From contig NZ_OY776147.1 of assembly GCF_963675305.1 (NCBI RefSeq), positions 1,550,001 to 1,614,000 on the forward strand: a DNA stretch of 64,000 bases, written 5' to 3'. The notes beneath the pieces were generated by a model that worked only from the letters and a program-made list of their open reading frames with translations, ran no database searches and was not told where the DNA came from. The position numbers and the translations under genes are program-made. Source of the stretch: an uncultured Hyphomonas sp. GTDB lineage: Bacteria > Pseudomonadota > Alphaproteobacteria > Caulobacterales > Hyphomonadaceae. Below, one piece after another: positions 51,297 through 60,623 of this stretch; positions within the stretch are counted from its first letter, which is position 1, and every line of letters begins with the position of its first letter.

Positions 51297-53513
51297 TTAC
51301 TTGTCTTGCGCGAATGCTGCGAGGCGGATCGCATTGAGCGATACCGCAACAGAGGAAAAGGACATTGCCAGTGCGGCAACAAGTGGCGTGGCGTGGCCGG
51401 TGACGGCAATCGGAATTGCGACCAGATTGTAGAGGGCTGCAAAGGTGAAGTTCTCAAGCATGACGCTGCGCGTGCGCTTCGACAGTTTGAGCAAAACCGG
51501 CAGGGACTGAATGCCGCCTGAGTAAACCGCATCGCTTGCGGATTGGCTTATGTCGATCGCGGAGCCGGGGGTCACTGACGCGTGCGCCAGAGACAATGCC
51601 CCGGCGTCGTTCAGGCCGTCGCCGACCATCAGGACCTTGTGTCCCTGATCTCGCAGAGATTCCAGGTGAGCGGCTTTTTCCTGCGGTGATGCGGCGGCTG
51701 TGTAGTGTGAGATACCAAGCTCGGACGCAACCTCCCTGACCCTGTCTTCCGTATCGCCAGAGAGGATTTCTGTTTCATATCCGGCTTCGGCAAGCGCCCT
51801 GATGGCATCATCTGTTCCCGGGATGAGGCGGTCCGTAAACTCCAGCGGCACCGGCTCTTCATCACCGCGCTGCAGGTACAGGTTCCGGGTATGAGTCCCG
51901 CCATGGTCCACGCCGATCCAGCGGCCTGAGCCCAGTCGCCACAATTGTCCTTCGACGGACGCCTCAAGACCACAGCCGGGCACTTCCTTGACATCCGCCG
52001 CTACGGGACCGGGGCCTGCGACGTCAGATATGGCGCGTGAAAGCGGATGGCGGCTGGAGCGGGCGAGCAGGGCGGCATCGGCAATGACCTTTGGCCCCGT
52101 ATCTTCGCTCAGTTGAGGGACGCCAAGAGACAGCGTGCCGGTTTTGTCCAGCACGATCCGGTCGACCGACGCGAAACGTTCCAGCGCATCGCCCGATTTC
52201 AGGAAGATGCCGCGCTGGAAGAGTTTGCCCGCAGCAACCACGTGTGCCACCGGAGCGGCGAGGGCGAGGGCGCAGGGGCAGGTAATGATCAATGTCGAAA
52301 CCGCGATCAGGATGGATTCCCGGAAACCTGCGCCGGCCAGCATCCAGCCAATGAAAGTGAGCGCGGCGGCAGAGTGAACGAACGGCACGTAGAGGGCGAC
52401 AGCCTTGTCCGCGATCCGCCGGTAAGCAGAGCGCCGCTGTTCACCAGCCTCCAGCATCCGTCCGATGTCGGCAAGCAGGGAGTCCGAAGCGCGTGACAGG
52501 GCTTTTGCCTGAACCGGGCCGGAGAGGTTCACCGAACCGGCATAAATTCTCATGCCTTTGGAAAGGACGTGGGGTGCGCTTTCTCCCGTGACCAGGCTTT
52601 CGTCCAGCTCGCAAATATCATCCGCGAGCGCCATATCGACGACCGCTCTTTCTCCCTGCGCCAGAAGGATCGTGTCACCCGGCGCCACAACGCCAGGGTT
52701 CACCTTGATCGCGTTTCCGTCGCAGTCGACACGCGTAACAGCCCGGCTCGACATCCCGGCAAGGTCATTCGCGGCAGAACAGGCTCGCCGTCTCACACGG
52801 GCTTCCAGAAACCGCCCGATAAGAAGGAAGAAGATCAGCATTGCGGCAGCGTCGAAATAGGCGTGCTCACCGCCGCGGATTGTTTCCACGACGCTCACCG
52901 AGAAAGCGAGAATGATGGCCAGTGAGATTGGCACATCCATATTTGCGCGGCCGCGCCGCAGGACAGACCAGGCAGACCGGAAAAACGGACGCCCGGAAAA
53001 TGCTACGGCCGGCAGCGCAATCACGCCGGAAATTGCGTGCATGATCTGCTTGGTGTTGCTGCCCATCTCGCCGGCACCGGACCAGACGGAAACAGAAAGC
53101 AGCATGATGTTCGCCGCCGCAAAGGCAGCAACACCCATTGCCAGGAGAAGGTCCTTCTCTTCCTTGCGCTGGACTTCGTCTGCGTCAGTCTCTGCCGCAG
53201 CGCTGACACCATATCCAAGCCCCGATACGGTTTCAGCGATGTCCGAGGCGGGCAGGGGGCCTTGCCAGGTTATATTGAGTTTGCCCGTGGAGAGGTTCAG
53301 GCGGGCCTCGGAGACCCCCTCCAGGGCGCTGACCGATTTCTCGATCTTGGCCAGACATCCTGCGCATTTCGCGCCCGAAACATGAAGTTCCAAGTGCTGG
53401 GATTTGCCGCTTTTCTGCACAAAAGCGGACAGGCCCGAATATGGCGACTCCTGATCTGGTGTGTCGCTGAGGGACCAGTCACGCGTATGCGCGAGGACGT
53501 CCGTCGTGCTCAT
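51297..53513 (-). CDS. ccoI: copper-translocating P-type ATPase CcoI/FixI
   Basis: A 738-residue P1B-type ATPase that supplies copper for the CuB centre of cbb3 oxidase. The N-terminal heavy-metal domain has GAKCAGCLAKIEKS; eight hydrophobic helices follow. Transport and catalytic motifs are intact: TCPCALALAAPV, the phosphorylation site DKTGTLSLG, SRHPLSRA and GDGLNDAGALSLA. The start overlaps the ccoH stop (ATGA). The cluster position and overall layout fit FixI rather than a detoxifying CopA. Confidence 0.96.
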   Translation of the reverse strand: MSTTDVLAHTRDWSLSDTPDQESPYSGLSAFVQKSGKSQHLELHVSGAKCAGCLAKIEKSVSALEGVSEARLNLSTGKLNITWQGPLPASDIAETVSGLGYGVSAAAETDADEVQRKEEKDLLLAMGVAAFAAANIMLLSVSVWSGAGEMGSNTKQIMHAISGVIALPAVAFSGRPFFRSAWSVLRRGRANMDVPISLAIILAFSVSVVETIRGGEHAYFDAAAMLIFFLLIGRFLEARVRRRACSAANDLAGMSSRAVTRVDCDGNAIKVNPGVVAPGDTILLAQGERAVVDMALADDICELDESLVTGESAPHVLSKGMRIYAGSVNLSGPVQAKALSRASDSLLADIGRMLEAGEQRRSAYRRIADKAVALYVPFVHSAAALTFIGWMLAGAGFRESILIAVSTLIITCPCALALAAPVAHVVAAGKLFQRGIFLKSGDALERFASVDRIVLDKTGTLSLGVPQLSEDTGPKVIADAALLARSSRHPLSRAISDVAGPGPVAADVKEVPGCGLEASVEGQLWRLGSGRWIGVDHGGTHTRNLYLQRGDEEPVPLEFTDRLIPGTDDAIRALAEAGYETEILSGDTEDRVREVASELGISHYTAAASPQEKAAHLESLRDQGHKVLMVGDGLNDAGALSLAHASVTPGSAIDISQSASDAVYSGGIQSLPVLLKLSKRTRSVMLENFTFAALYNLVAIPIAVTGHATPLVAALAMSFSSVAVSLNAIRLAAFAQDK

Positions 53514-54019
53514 GGGATGATCAGTTTCTTGCTCGCTGTAAACTCAACCTGATCTGTACCATAGGGAACGCTCGCTTGCACACGCGCTTCCCATACGCCT
53601 TTCTCGAGCAGGCTGATGTCGGCAAAATAGTCGCCGTTTGCGCTGCGCTGAAGTTCAACCGGAACATCTTCAGCGCCGGTGACGGTGCGGCGCAGTTGCG
53701 CCTGCACATCCTGTGTCGTGAGCGGGGCGTCCTCCTGAGTGAGAAAGCGTACAACCAACCGGTCGCCCGTTTCTGTCGGGGTCAGGCCAATTTGTGCCGA
53801 CCAGCCCTGTTCTTCCTGAATTCGGCGAGCCGAAATGGTCTCGTTGTAGTGGAGACCCTGAATGTAGGATTTCTGCTCGTCCTCACCGGGAAATGAGCTC
53901 AGTGCTGCCCACAGGAAGATTCCGTTGACGATGAACATGAAGCCGAAGAATGCGCACAGCATCAGGAAAACATGCCACCCATTCAGGCGGAATTGTTTGC
54001 GGGTTACGGAAGCAGTCAT
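53510..54019 (-). CDS. ccoH: cbb3 oxidase assembly protein CcoH/FixH
   Basis: A 169-residue bitopic protein with one N-terminal membrane helix (GWHVFLMLCAFFGFMFIVNG, about 14-40). The periplasmic FixH domain follows, with YIQGLHYNETISARRIQEEQGW near residue 52 (a family hallmark, split here). It assists maturation of cbb3 oxidase, probably with CcoI. Its start overlaps the ccoG stop by one base (TGATG). Confidence 0.93.
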   Translation of the reverse strand: MTASVTRKQFRLNGWHVFLMLCAFFGFMFIVNGIFLWAALSSFPGEDEQKSYIQGLHYNETISARRIQEEQGWSAQIGLTPTETGDRLVVRFLTQEDAPLTTQDVQAQLRRTVTGAEDVPVELQRSANGDYFADISLLEKGVWEARVQASVPYGTDQVEFTASKKLIIP

Positions 54020-55464
54020 CAGTTACCTCCCTGGACGAAAACAGCCGCTGCGTCTTCAGCTTCGCCGGTCTCTGTATCACGAACAATCACGGTGTAGTCG
54101 ACCCGTGGTGCAGTGCCTTCAGGTGCACGGGTGACAAGCATGCGGAAGCGCTCCACACGATGCGCGCCAAGGTCAAATTCGACAACGCCGTTTTCTTCTG
54201 TTTCGAGTCCGATCATCTGAAGCGACGCGCCGTCCAGTCCCTCAATCTGAACCGCGACATGGCGGCGGCCTGAGGCCTTGTTGACCAGTTTGAGCGTGTA
54301 GCCATTGCGGATGTCGCCGCTGGACAGGCGGACAAATGGCGGTGACCGGTCTTTCAGAACGTTCACTTCAAATGTGGATTTGTTGAAATACCCAAATCCG
54401 ACCATGGATGCGATGATGAGCATCAGGGTGGCGTACAGGATCGTACGGACTCGGAAAATCTTGTAAGTCGGTTTGCGCCCGGCGGCTCTGTCAGCAACGG
54501 CGATATCCGTATCGTATGCGATAAGACCGGTCGGCCGTCCGACCTTTTTCATGATGTCATCGCACGCATCAATGCAGAGTGCGCAATGGATGCACTCAAG
54601 CTGGGCGCCGTCGCGGATATCGATACCCATCGGGCAGACCTGTACGCACTGTTTGCAATCGATACAGTCGCCGCGGCCTTCCCAGCTTTCGTTCTTGCGG
54701 TGCGGGCCGCGCGGCTCACCGCGGTCGAAGCGGTAGGTCACGTTCAGCGCATTCTCATCGGTCAGGGCGCCCTGAATACGCGGCCATGGGCACATATAGG
54801 TACAGACCTGTTCCCGCATCCAGCCAGCGAGAAAATAGGTTGTGAAGGTCAGAATGCCTGCGAAGAAATAGGCTGTGAGCGGAGCTTCGCCCGTGAACCA
54901 GCCTTTCGCGACAGTTGGTGCATCGTGCCAGTAAAGGACGAAAGCACCGCCCGTCCAGAATGCGATGACCAGCCAGATGAGATGTTTGCCCAGCTTCCGC
55001 CAGGCTTTGTTGAAGGACCAGGGTTGTGCATCGAGACGCATCCGGGCCGCGCGGTCGCCTTCGAACGCTCGTTCAACCCAGATATAGAGGTCGGTCCAGA
55101 CCGTCTGGGGGCAGGTGTAGCCGCACCAGGCGCGGCCAAACAGAGACGTCACCAGGAACAGTCCGAGCGTGGCGACGATGAGAAGTCCGGCCAGATAATA
55201 GAGTTCCTGAGGCCAGATCTCGAACCAGAAGAAATAGAATTTCTCACCTGCAAAGTCTGCCAGGACAGCCTGATCCGGAATACCCTCACCGCGGTTCCAG
55301 CGGATCCAGGGAAGGGCATAATAGATGCCCAGGGTGACGGCCATCACGACCCACTTGATCATCCGGAATTTGCCATGGGCAAGTTTCGGGTAGATCTGCT
55401 TCCGCCCTTCATAAAGGGACGGCGGCGTCGCGTTAGACTTCGTGTGATCGATGACAGTCGTCAT
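54019..55464 (-). CDS. ccoG: cytochrome c oxidase accessory protein CcoG/FixG
   Basis: A 481-residue membrane protein with several helices and two ferredoxin-type 4Fe-4S motifs: CIDCKQCVQVCPMG and CIHCALCIDACDD. GYTCPQTVWTDLYIWVER precedes them, and an immunoglobulin-like C-terminal domain (FixG_C, from about residue 360) ends it. CcoG acts as a cupric reductase in cbb3 biogenesis. It is followed by ccoH on the same strand. Confidence 0.95.
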   Translation of the reverse strand: MTTVIDHTKSNATPPSLYEGRKQIYPKLAHGKFRMIKWVVMAVTLGIYYALPWIRWNRGEGIPDQAVLADFAGEKFYFFWFEIWPQELYYLAGLLIVATLGLFLVTSLFGRAWCGYTCPQTVWTDLYIWVERAFEGDRAARMRLDAQPWSFNKAWRKLGKHLIWLVIAFWTGGAFVLYWHDAPTVAKGWFTGEAPLTAYFFAGILTFTTYFLAGWMREQVCTYMCPWPRIQGALTDENALNVTYRFDRGEPRGPHRKNESWEGRGDCIDCKQCVQVCPMGIDIRDGAQLECIHCALCIDACDDIMKKVGRPTGLIAYDTDIAVADRAAGRKPTYKIFRVRTILYATLMLIIASMVGFGYFNKSTFEVNVLKDRSPPFVRLSSGDIRNGYTLKLVNKASGRRHVAVQIEGLDGASLQMIGLETEENGVVEFDLGAHRVERFRMLVTRAPEGTAPRVDYTVIVRDTETGEAEDAAAVFVQGGN

Positions 55465-55497
55465 TACCTGGGCACCAATATACTTCGATTACTAGGT

Positions 55498-56385
55498 TTA
55501 CTCACCGCCACCGAGGGAGTGCACGTAAACGGCCAGCGCCTTGATGGTGGCGTCGTCGAGACGACCCTGCCAAGCCGGCATATGGGAGTTACGGGCATTC
55601 GTGATGGTGGCACGGATGTCTTCCGGGTCCGAACCATAGAGCCAATCGGCGTCAGTCAGGTTCGGGGCGCCGACATCGCGGGAGCCTTCTGCGTCCATAC
55701 CGTGACAGCTTGCACAGTTCGTCAGGAACAGTTCGTCGCCCCGTGCCACAGCCGCCGCGTTGGCTTCATGACCGCTGACGCTGAGAACATATTGCACCAG
55801 GTCATCGATCTGTGCTGAGGTCAGCAAGCCGTCGCGGCCGAAAGCCGGCATGGCGGAGAACCGGGTATCCGGATCTTCTTCATGACGAATGCCGTGACGC
55901 AGCGTCTGCTCAATACCATCGAGCGTACCGTCCCACAGCCAGACATCGTCTGCCAGCATCGGGTAGCCTTTGGCACCGCGGCCGCCAGATCCGTGGCAGG
56001 TCGCACAATTGTCGCCGAAGGCACTTTCACCCATGGCCATCGCAAATTGCTGCAGGTCCAGATTGTTCTGAATGTCCTGCAGAGAGGCATCCAGCAGCTG
56101 GGCGGACGCCGCACTGCGTTCAGCATGCAGAGAGGCGACGCTTTCAGCGACCGCATCCCGGTCGGACATGCCGAGCACACCGGGGGTGTTCCGGCTACCC
56201 ATGCCCGGAAGCGACGGCAAGGCTGGCATGGCGATCATGTAGAGGATCGCCCAGAAGATCGTGCCATACCAGATATACAGCCACCAGCGGGGAAGGGGGT
56301 TATTCAACTCCTTGATACCATCCCAGGAATGCCCGGTTGTTTCCACGCCGGACAGGACATCAACTTCCTTGTCGGTCTCACTCAT
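55498..56385 (-). CDS. ccoP: cbb3-type cytochrome c oxidase subunit III (diheme)
   Basis: A 295-residue subunit with an N-terminal membrane helix (WWLYIWYGTIFWAILYMI) and two class I heme c sites, CATCHGSGGRG and CASCHGMDAEG, with Met ligands further on (MPAFG and MPAWQ). It passes electrons to CcoO. The ATG at 56385 has AAGGGG nine nt upstream and overlaps the end of ccoQ; longer in-frame starts exist (56403, 56478) but lie inside ccoQ. Confidence 0.94.
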   Translation of the reverse strand: MSETDKEVDVLSGVETTGHSWDGIKELNNPLPRWWLYIWYGTIFWAILYMIAMPALPSLPGMGSRNTPGVLGMSDRDAVAESVASLHAERSAASAQLLDASLQDIQNNLDLQQFAMAMGESAFGDNCATCHGSGGRGAKGYPMLADDVWLWDGTLDGIEQTLRHGIRHEEDPDTRFSAMPAFGRDGLLTSAQIDDLVQYVLSVSGHEANAAAVARGDELFLTNCASCHGMDAEGSRDVGAPNLTDADWLYGSDPEDIRATITNARNSHMPAWQGRLDDATIKALAVYVHSLGGGE

Positions 56386-56539
56386 CTCCAGGTTCCCCTT
56401 CATCGAGCGGCCAACGGGCCGCTGCTTGGAATTTTTCCTTGTTTGACGGCCACAATGCGTACGCGACAGCGACTGCAAACATCAGAACGAAGAAGCCCAG
56501 GCCCCATGTCTGGGCAAATTTTGACAGAATCTCATACAT
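56378..56539 (-). CDS. ccoQ: cbb3-type cytochrome c oxidase subunit IV CcoQ
   Basis: A 53-residue membrane protein: MYEILSKFAQTWGLGFFVLM starts the single helix, followed by the YALWPSNKEKFQAAARWPL block typical of CcoQ. It lies between ccoO (12 nt away) and ccoP, whose start it overlaps by 8 nt. It stabilises the oxidase. Confidence 0.93.
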   Translation of the reverse strand: MYEILSKFAQTWGLGFFVLMFAVAVAYALWPSNKEKFQAAARWPLDEGEPGDE

Positions 56540-56550
56540 GGCCCTGCCCC

Positions 56551-57318
56551 TTACCTGCGATTATCGAGGTCGTCGGCTTCGTAGGTGGAGAAGTCCACCA
56601 GCGTGCCGACCATCTGGAGGTAAGCGACAAGCGCATCGAGTTCCGTCACCTTCTCCGGATTGCCGTCATAGTCGGCGATCCGAACCGTGCCTTCGCGACC
56701 GGCAGCCTCTTCATAGCGGGCCACGAGCGCGTCCTGCGCGTCATAGTCTGCATCAGGATCGGCTTGCGCGATCAGGTCGGCCTGGGCGTTCTCGATCATC
56801 TCGTCGGTATACGGAACCCCTTCGAAACGAAGCGCCTTCAGGTGGTCGTCAATCGTTTCGAAGTGGAGCGTATTATCGGCGAGGAACGCGTAAGGCGGCA
56901 TCACCGATTCCGGAACCATGGACTGTGGATCCTTGAGGTGATCCACATGCCAGGTGTCGGAATACTTGCCGCCAACGCGGGCCAGGTCAGGCCCTGTCCG
57001 CTTGGAGCCCCACTGGAACGGGTGGTCGTACATGCTCTCTGCAGCCAGAGAGTAGTGACCGTACCGTTCGACTTCGTCCCGGAGCGGCCGCACCATCTGC
57101 GAGTGGCAGACATAACAGCCCTCGCGGATGTAGACATTGCGACCGGCCAGTTCGAGCGGCGTGTAGGGACGCATGCCTTCAACTTTCTCGATCGTGTTCT
57201 CGAGATAGAAGAGTGGTGCGATTTCCACGATCCCGCCGATGGCGACTGTAACCAGGATACCGAGCGTGAGTGCCAGAGAGTGACGCTCAAGCGTTTCGTG
57301 CTTTTTTATCAAGCCCAT
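56551..57318 (-). CDS. ccoO: cbb3-type cytochrome c oxidase subunit II (monoheme)
   Basis: A 255-residue subunit with an N-terminal anchor (SLALTLGILVTVAIGG) and one heme c site, GCYVCHSQMVRP, followed by GPDLARVGGKYSDTWHV and the distal Met region ESVMPPYAFL. It sits 11 nt after ccoN. It relays electrons from CcoP to the catalytic subunit. Confidence 0.96.
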   Translation of the reverse strand: MGLIKKHETLERHSLALTLGILVTVAIGGIVEIAPLFYLENTIEKVEGMRPYTPLELAGRNVYIREGCYVCHSQMVRPLRDEVERYGHYSLAAESMYDHPFQWGSKRTGPDLARVGGKYSDTWHVDHLKDPQSMVPESVMPPYAFLADNTLHFETIDDHLKALRFEGVPYTDEMIENAQADLIAQADPDADYDAQDALVARYEEAAGREGTVRIADYDGNPEKVTELDALVAYLQMVGTLVDFSTYEADDLDNRR

Positions 57319-57329
57319 GAGTAACTCTC

Positions 57330-59000
57330 CTATTCAGCGGGCTGAAGCGTCGCGGCGGCCGGTGCATCGACGGGACGGGTGCCTTCAGCGGCAGCGCCGT
57401 GGCCGAGAGCCGTGCGGACGAGGTTGTAGGCCATGATCAGCGCACCCGTGAGGTACAGGCTGCCGCCCAGGGCACGGATGATGTAGCTGACGTGCTTAGC
57501 CTCGACAGTTTCAATGAAGCTGTACTCAAGGAAGCCGTACTCGTTGTAGGCGCGCCACATCAGGCCTTCGAGGATACCGGCAAAGTACATCGCAACGATG
57601 TAGAAAAGGATGCCGATGGTCGCGAGCCAGAAGTGCCACTCAACAAGCTTCAGCGAGTAGAGGGATGGACGCTTCCAGAGCCACTGCGTTGCGCAGTAGA
57701 GCGCACCGAAGGAGATGAAGCCCACCCAGCCCATCGAGCCGGAGTGAACGTGGGCAATGCCCCATTCCGTATAGTGTGACAGCGCGTTGACGGCGCGGAC
57801 GCTCATCAGCGGGCCTTCGAAGGTCGACATGCCGTAGAAGGCGAGGGCGACGACCATCATCCGGACAACCGGGTCAGTCCGCAGACGGTCCCAGGCACCC
57901 GACAGCGTCATCACGCCGTTGATCATGCCGCCCCAGCTTGGCATCCAGAGCATCACGGAGAAGGTCATGCCCAGTGTCTGCGCCCATTGCGGCAGTGCCG
58001 TGTAGTGCAGGTGGTGCGGACCAGCCCAGATGTAGATGAAGATCAGCGACCAGAAGTGCACGATCGACAGGCGGTACGAATAGACCGGCCGCTGCACCCG
58101 CTTCGGAATGAAGTAGTACATGATGGCCAGGAAGCCCGTCGTGAGGAAGAAGCCCACGGCGTTGTGGCCGTACCACCACTGCGTCAGAGCATCCTGAACC
58201 CCGCCGAAGAGCTGATAGCTCTTGGAGCCAGTCAGCGTGACGGGAAGAGTCAGGTTGTTCACGATGTGCAGCATGGCGATCGTGACGATGAAGGAGAGAT
58301 AGAACCAGTTGGCCACATAGATGTGGGGTTCTTTGCGTTTCCAGATCGTGCCGAGGAAAACCAGAAGGTAAGCCACCCAGACAATGGTCAGCCAGAGGTC
58401 GGCATACCATTCCGGTTCAGCGTATTCCTTGGATTGGGTGACCCCCATCAGATAGCCTGTACCGGCAATCGCGATGAAGAGGTTGTAGCCCCAGAAAACG
58501 AACCACGGCCACATGCCGCCGGCCAGACGTGTCCGGCAGGTGCGCTGGACGACGTAAAAGCTGGTCGCGATGAGGACGTTGCCGCCGAACGCGAAAATGA
58601 CCGCTGAAGTATGCAGCGGACGCAGGCGCCCGAAGTTCGTCCAGCCAAGCTGTTCGAAGTAGAAGATGTTGGGGAAGGCCAGCTGGAGGGCGATAATCAG
58701 CCCGACCAGGAACCCGGCAATACCCCAGAACATTGAAGCCGTGACGCCGAATTTGACAATCGTGTCTTCATAGACCGTCTGATCGAATGGATCCCGGTCA
58801 CCCAGGCTGCCTGCCCAGAGTGCAAGTGCCAGGAGCCCTACAACGGCGAGGCCGAGGAAGAGCCAGGCATGTGCCCCCATAAGCGGATCGGCAGCATGGC
58901 TAGCGATCAGCAATGCCAGGATGGCAAATATGCTGGTAAAAGCCGCGACACTGCCAATGCTGGCAAATGCCGAGGACCGTCTTTTTAGTAACGTGCTCAC
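57330..59000 (-). CDS. ccoN: cbb3-type cytochrome c oxidase subunit I
   Basis: A 556-residue catalytic subunit with about twelve membrane helices and the heme b / b3-CuB ligands, including LHTSAVIFAFGGN, QWWYGHNAVGFFLTTGFL and PHHLHYTALPQWAQTLG. It reduces oxygen with high affinity. The open frame extends to a TTG at 59060, but AGGGGG lies about 8 nt before a GTG at 59000, which I take as the start. No FNR/FixK box (TTGAT-N4-ATCAA) was seen in the 149-nt gap before the divergent gene. Confidence 0.94.
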   Translation of the reverse strand: MSTLLKRRSSAFASIGSVAAFTSIFAILALLIASHAADPLMGAHAWLFLGLAVVGLLALALWAGSLGDRDPFDQTVYEDTIVKFGVTASMFWGIAGFLVGLIIALQLAFPNIFYFEQLGWTNFGRLRPLHTSAVIFAFGGNVLIATSFYVVQRTCRTRLAGGMWPWFVFWGYNLFIAIAGTGYLMGVTQSKEYAEPEWYADLWLTIVWVAYLLVFLGTIWKRKEPHIYVANWFYLSFIVTIAMLHIVNNLTLPVTLTGSKSYQLFGGVQDALTQWWYGHNAVGFFLTTGFLAIMYYFIPKRVQRPVYSYRLSIVHFWSLIFIYIWAGPHHLHYTALPQWAQTLGMTFSVMLWMPSWGGMINGVMTLSGAWDRLRTDPVVRMMVVALAFYGMSTFEGPLMSVRAVNALSHYTEWGIAHVHSGSMGWVGFISFGALYCATQWLWKRPSLYSLKLVEWHFWLATIGILFYIVAMYFAGILEGLMWRAYNEYGFLEYSFIETVEAKHVSYIIRALGGSLYLTGALIMAYNLVRTALGHGAAAEGTRPVDAPAAATLQPAE

Positions 59001-59149
59001 GTTATTGACCCCCTGCGAGTCGTTGGAATTCTGGCGCCTAGATGCCGGTGTCGACTTCAAACCGGTATACGGTAAACTACGGATGGGCTTCGCTGTCGCA
59101 TCCGCCTAGTTCACAAAGCGTATTCAAATCCACTCGAAGGAGCAAACAG

Positions 59150-59416
59150 ATGACAAAATGGCTTATGACGGGAACAGCCCTTCTCGTGGCCGGTTTGTTG
59201 AAGATCTGGCAGCACACCAACGCTCCAATGACTTTGGAAGACTATCTCGCCTTCCGTTGCGGATCTGCGTCTGGCGCTGCTGGCGATTCCTTTCTGACAT
59301 TCGCGGGGCATTGCTGGGGATGTCCGGTCGCCGCGATTGGTGCGGCGATGGTCGCCTATAGTGCGGTTATGATCATGGCATCGTCTCGCCGTCAGGCGCT
59401 TACCGTCCGCCGTTGA
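59150..59416 (+). CDS. small Cys-containing membrane protein divergent from ccoN
   Basis: An 88-residue protein of unknown function. A hydrophobic N terminus (MTKWLMTGTALLVAGLLKIW) is followed by a soluble stretch with FRCGSASGAAGDSFL and GHCWGCPVAA. A second helix (AAIGAAMVAYSAVMIM) precedes a basic tail. The three Cys residues plus His in FRC and GHCWGC could bind a metal or heme or form a disulfide. GAAGGAGC at 59136-59143 supports the ATG at 59150. Its position between ccoN and fixL suggests a link to oxygen response or oxidase biogenesis. Confidence 0.75.
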   Translation: MTKWLMTGTALLVAGLLKIWQHTNAPMTLEDYLAFRCGSASGAAGDSFLTFAGHCWGCPVAAIGAAMVAYSAVMIMASSRRQALTVRR

Positions 59417-59471
59417 CCGGCCCGGTCGCGCGCGTTCCGCATTCTGATACGGCTTACTGGGTACCAGGCAC

Positions 59472-60623
59472 TTGACCGATTTTACCAGCGACGCGGTATC
59501 GACAGATCTTGAAGCGCTGCAGCTGCACCTGAGGTCGATTCTGGCCTCAGTGCCTGACGGCATGATTGTCATTGATGAAAAAGGGAAGATCCTCGCCTTT
59601 TCCAGCGCGGCTGAAAAACTCTTTTCTTACAATGCAGAAGATGTGATTGGTGAGGATGTCAGCCTGCTTATGGGCGGGCACGACGAAGCCAACCACCAGA
59701 CCTACGTCAATAATTATCTCGAGACCGGAAAGCGCCACATCATCGGCGTTGGCCGGGTCGTTACGGCGAAGCGATCAGACGGCACGCTCTTCCCGGTCGA
59801 CCTTAAAATCGGGGAAGCGAAGGTTGGCGATCACTACCTGTTTACAGCCTTCGTTCGCGACCTTTCCGAGCAGCGCCGCAATGAATTGCGCATGCAGGAA
59901 ATGCAGGCCGAACTGGTGCATTTTTCCCGTATGAGTGCGGTTGGCACGATGGCTTCAGCGCTCGCCCACGAACTCAATCAGCCTCTCACAGCGGTTGCGA
60001 ACTACCTCGAAGCGGCGCGGGATTTGCTCGAATCCGACTCGGATAATGCGCGTGAGATTCTCCACGAGGCGCTGGATGAGGCCTCTCGTCAGGCTGTGCG
60101 AGCGGGTGAAATTGTCCGCAAATTGCGCGGCTATGTGTCTCGCGGTGAAATCGATGCCCGCTCCGTCACGCTCGCGCCTTTGCTCATTGATTCGATTGCC
60201 CTTGCCCGGATCTCCGGAGACATGGCAGATATCCCGATCGACAAGGACATAGAAGCGGACCTCGGCGCAGTTCTGGCCGATCCTATTCAGGTTCAGCAGG
60301 TGGTTATAAACCTGCTCCGCAATGCCGCTGAAGCGCTGAATGGGGTTGCATCACCCAAGATGCGGGTTGCCGCCCGGAAGCACCCGGAATCCTTTGTGAC
60401 CGTTGAAGTGTGCGACAATGGGCCCGGCATGTCTGAAGAGGTTCGGAAAACCCTCTTCAAACCCTTCATGACTTCCAAATCCCAGGGCATGGGCCTTGGT
60501 TTGTCCATCTGTCAGACGATTATCGAGGCCCATGGCGGGAAGATCGAAGCGACTCCAGCAGCTGAAGGTGGCACGTGTTTTCGGTTCACACTCAGGCAGG
60601 ATACCGCTAGTGGGAATTCATGA
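59472..60623 (+). CDS. fixL: oxygen-sensing heme-PAS histidine kinase FixL
   Basis: A 383-residue soluble kinase. The PAS domain (about 17-132) keeps the heme-binding His75 and the distal-pocket Arg95 in RHIIGVGRVV, aligned to His200 and Arg220 of Bradyrhizobium FixL. The kinase has phospho-acceptor His166 (SALAHELNQPLTAV), the N box and DNGPGMS/GMGLGLSIC. No membrane segment is present, so it is the cytosolic form. The start is a TTG at 59472; the next Met (31) would cut the PAS domain. It is coupled to fixJ (ATGA). Confidence 0.93.
   Translation: MTDFTSDAVSTDLEALQLHLRSILASVPDGMIVIDEKGKILAFSSAAEKLFSYNAEDVIGEDVSLLMGGHDEANHQTYVNNYLETGKRHIIGVGRVVTAKRSDGTLFPVDLKIGEAKVGDHYLFTAFVRDLSEQRRNELRMQEMQAELVHFSRMSAVGTMASALAHELNQPLTAVANYLEAARDLLESDSDNAREILHEALDEASRQAVRAGEIVRKLRGYVSRGEIDARSVTLAPLLIDSIALARISGDMADIPIDKDIEADLGAVLADPIQVQQVVINLLRNAAEALNGVASPKMRVAARKHPESFVTVEVCDNGPGMSEEVRKTLFKPFMTSKSQGMGLGLSICQTIIEAHGGKIEATPAAEGGTCFRFTLRQDTASGNS

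Noticed and set aside
59001..59149. FNR/FixK box upstream of ccoN
   Set aside because: No TTGAT-N4-ATCAA or close variant could be found by eye on either strand.
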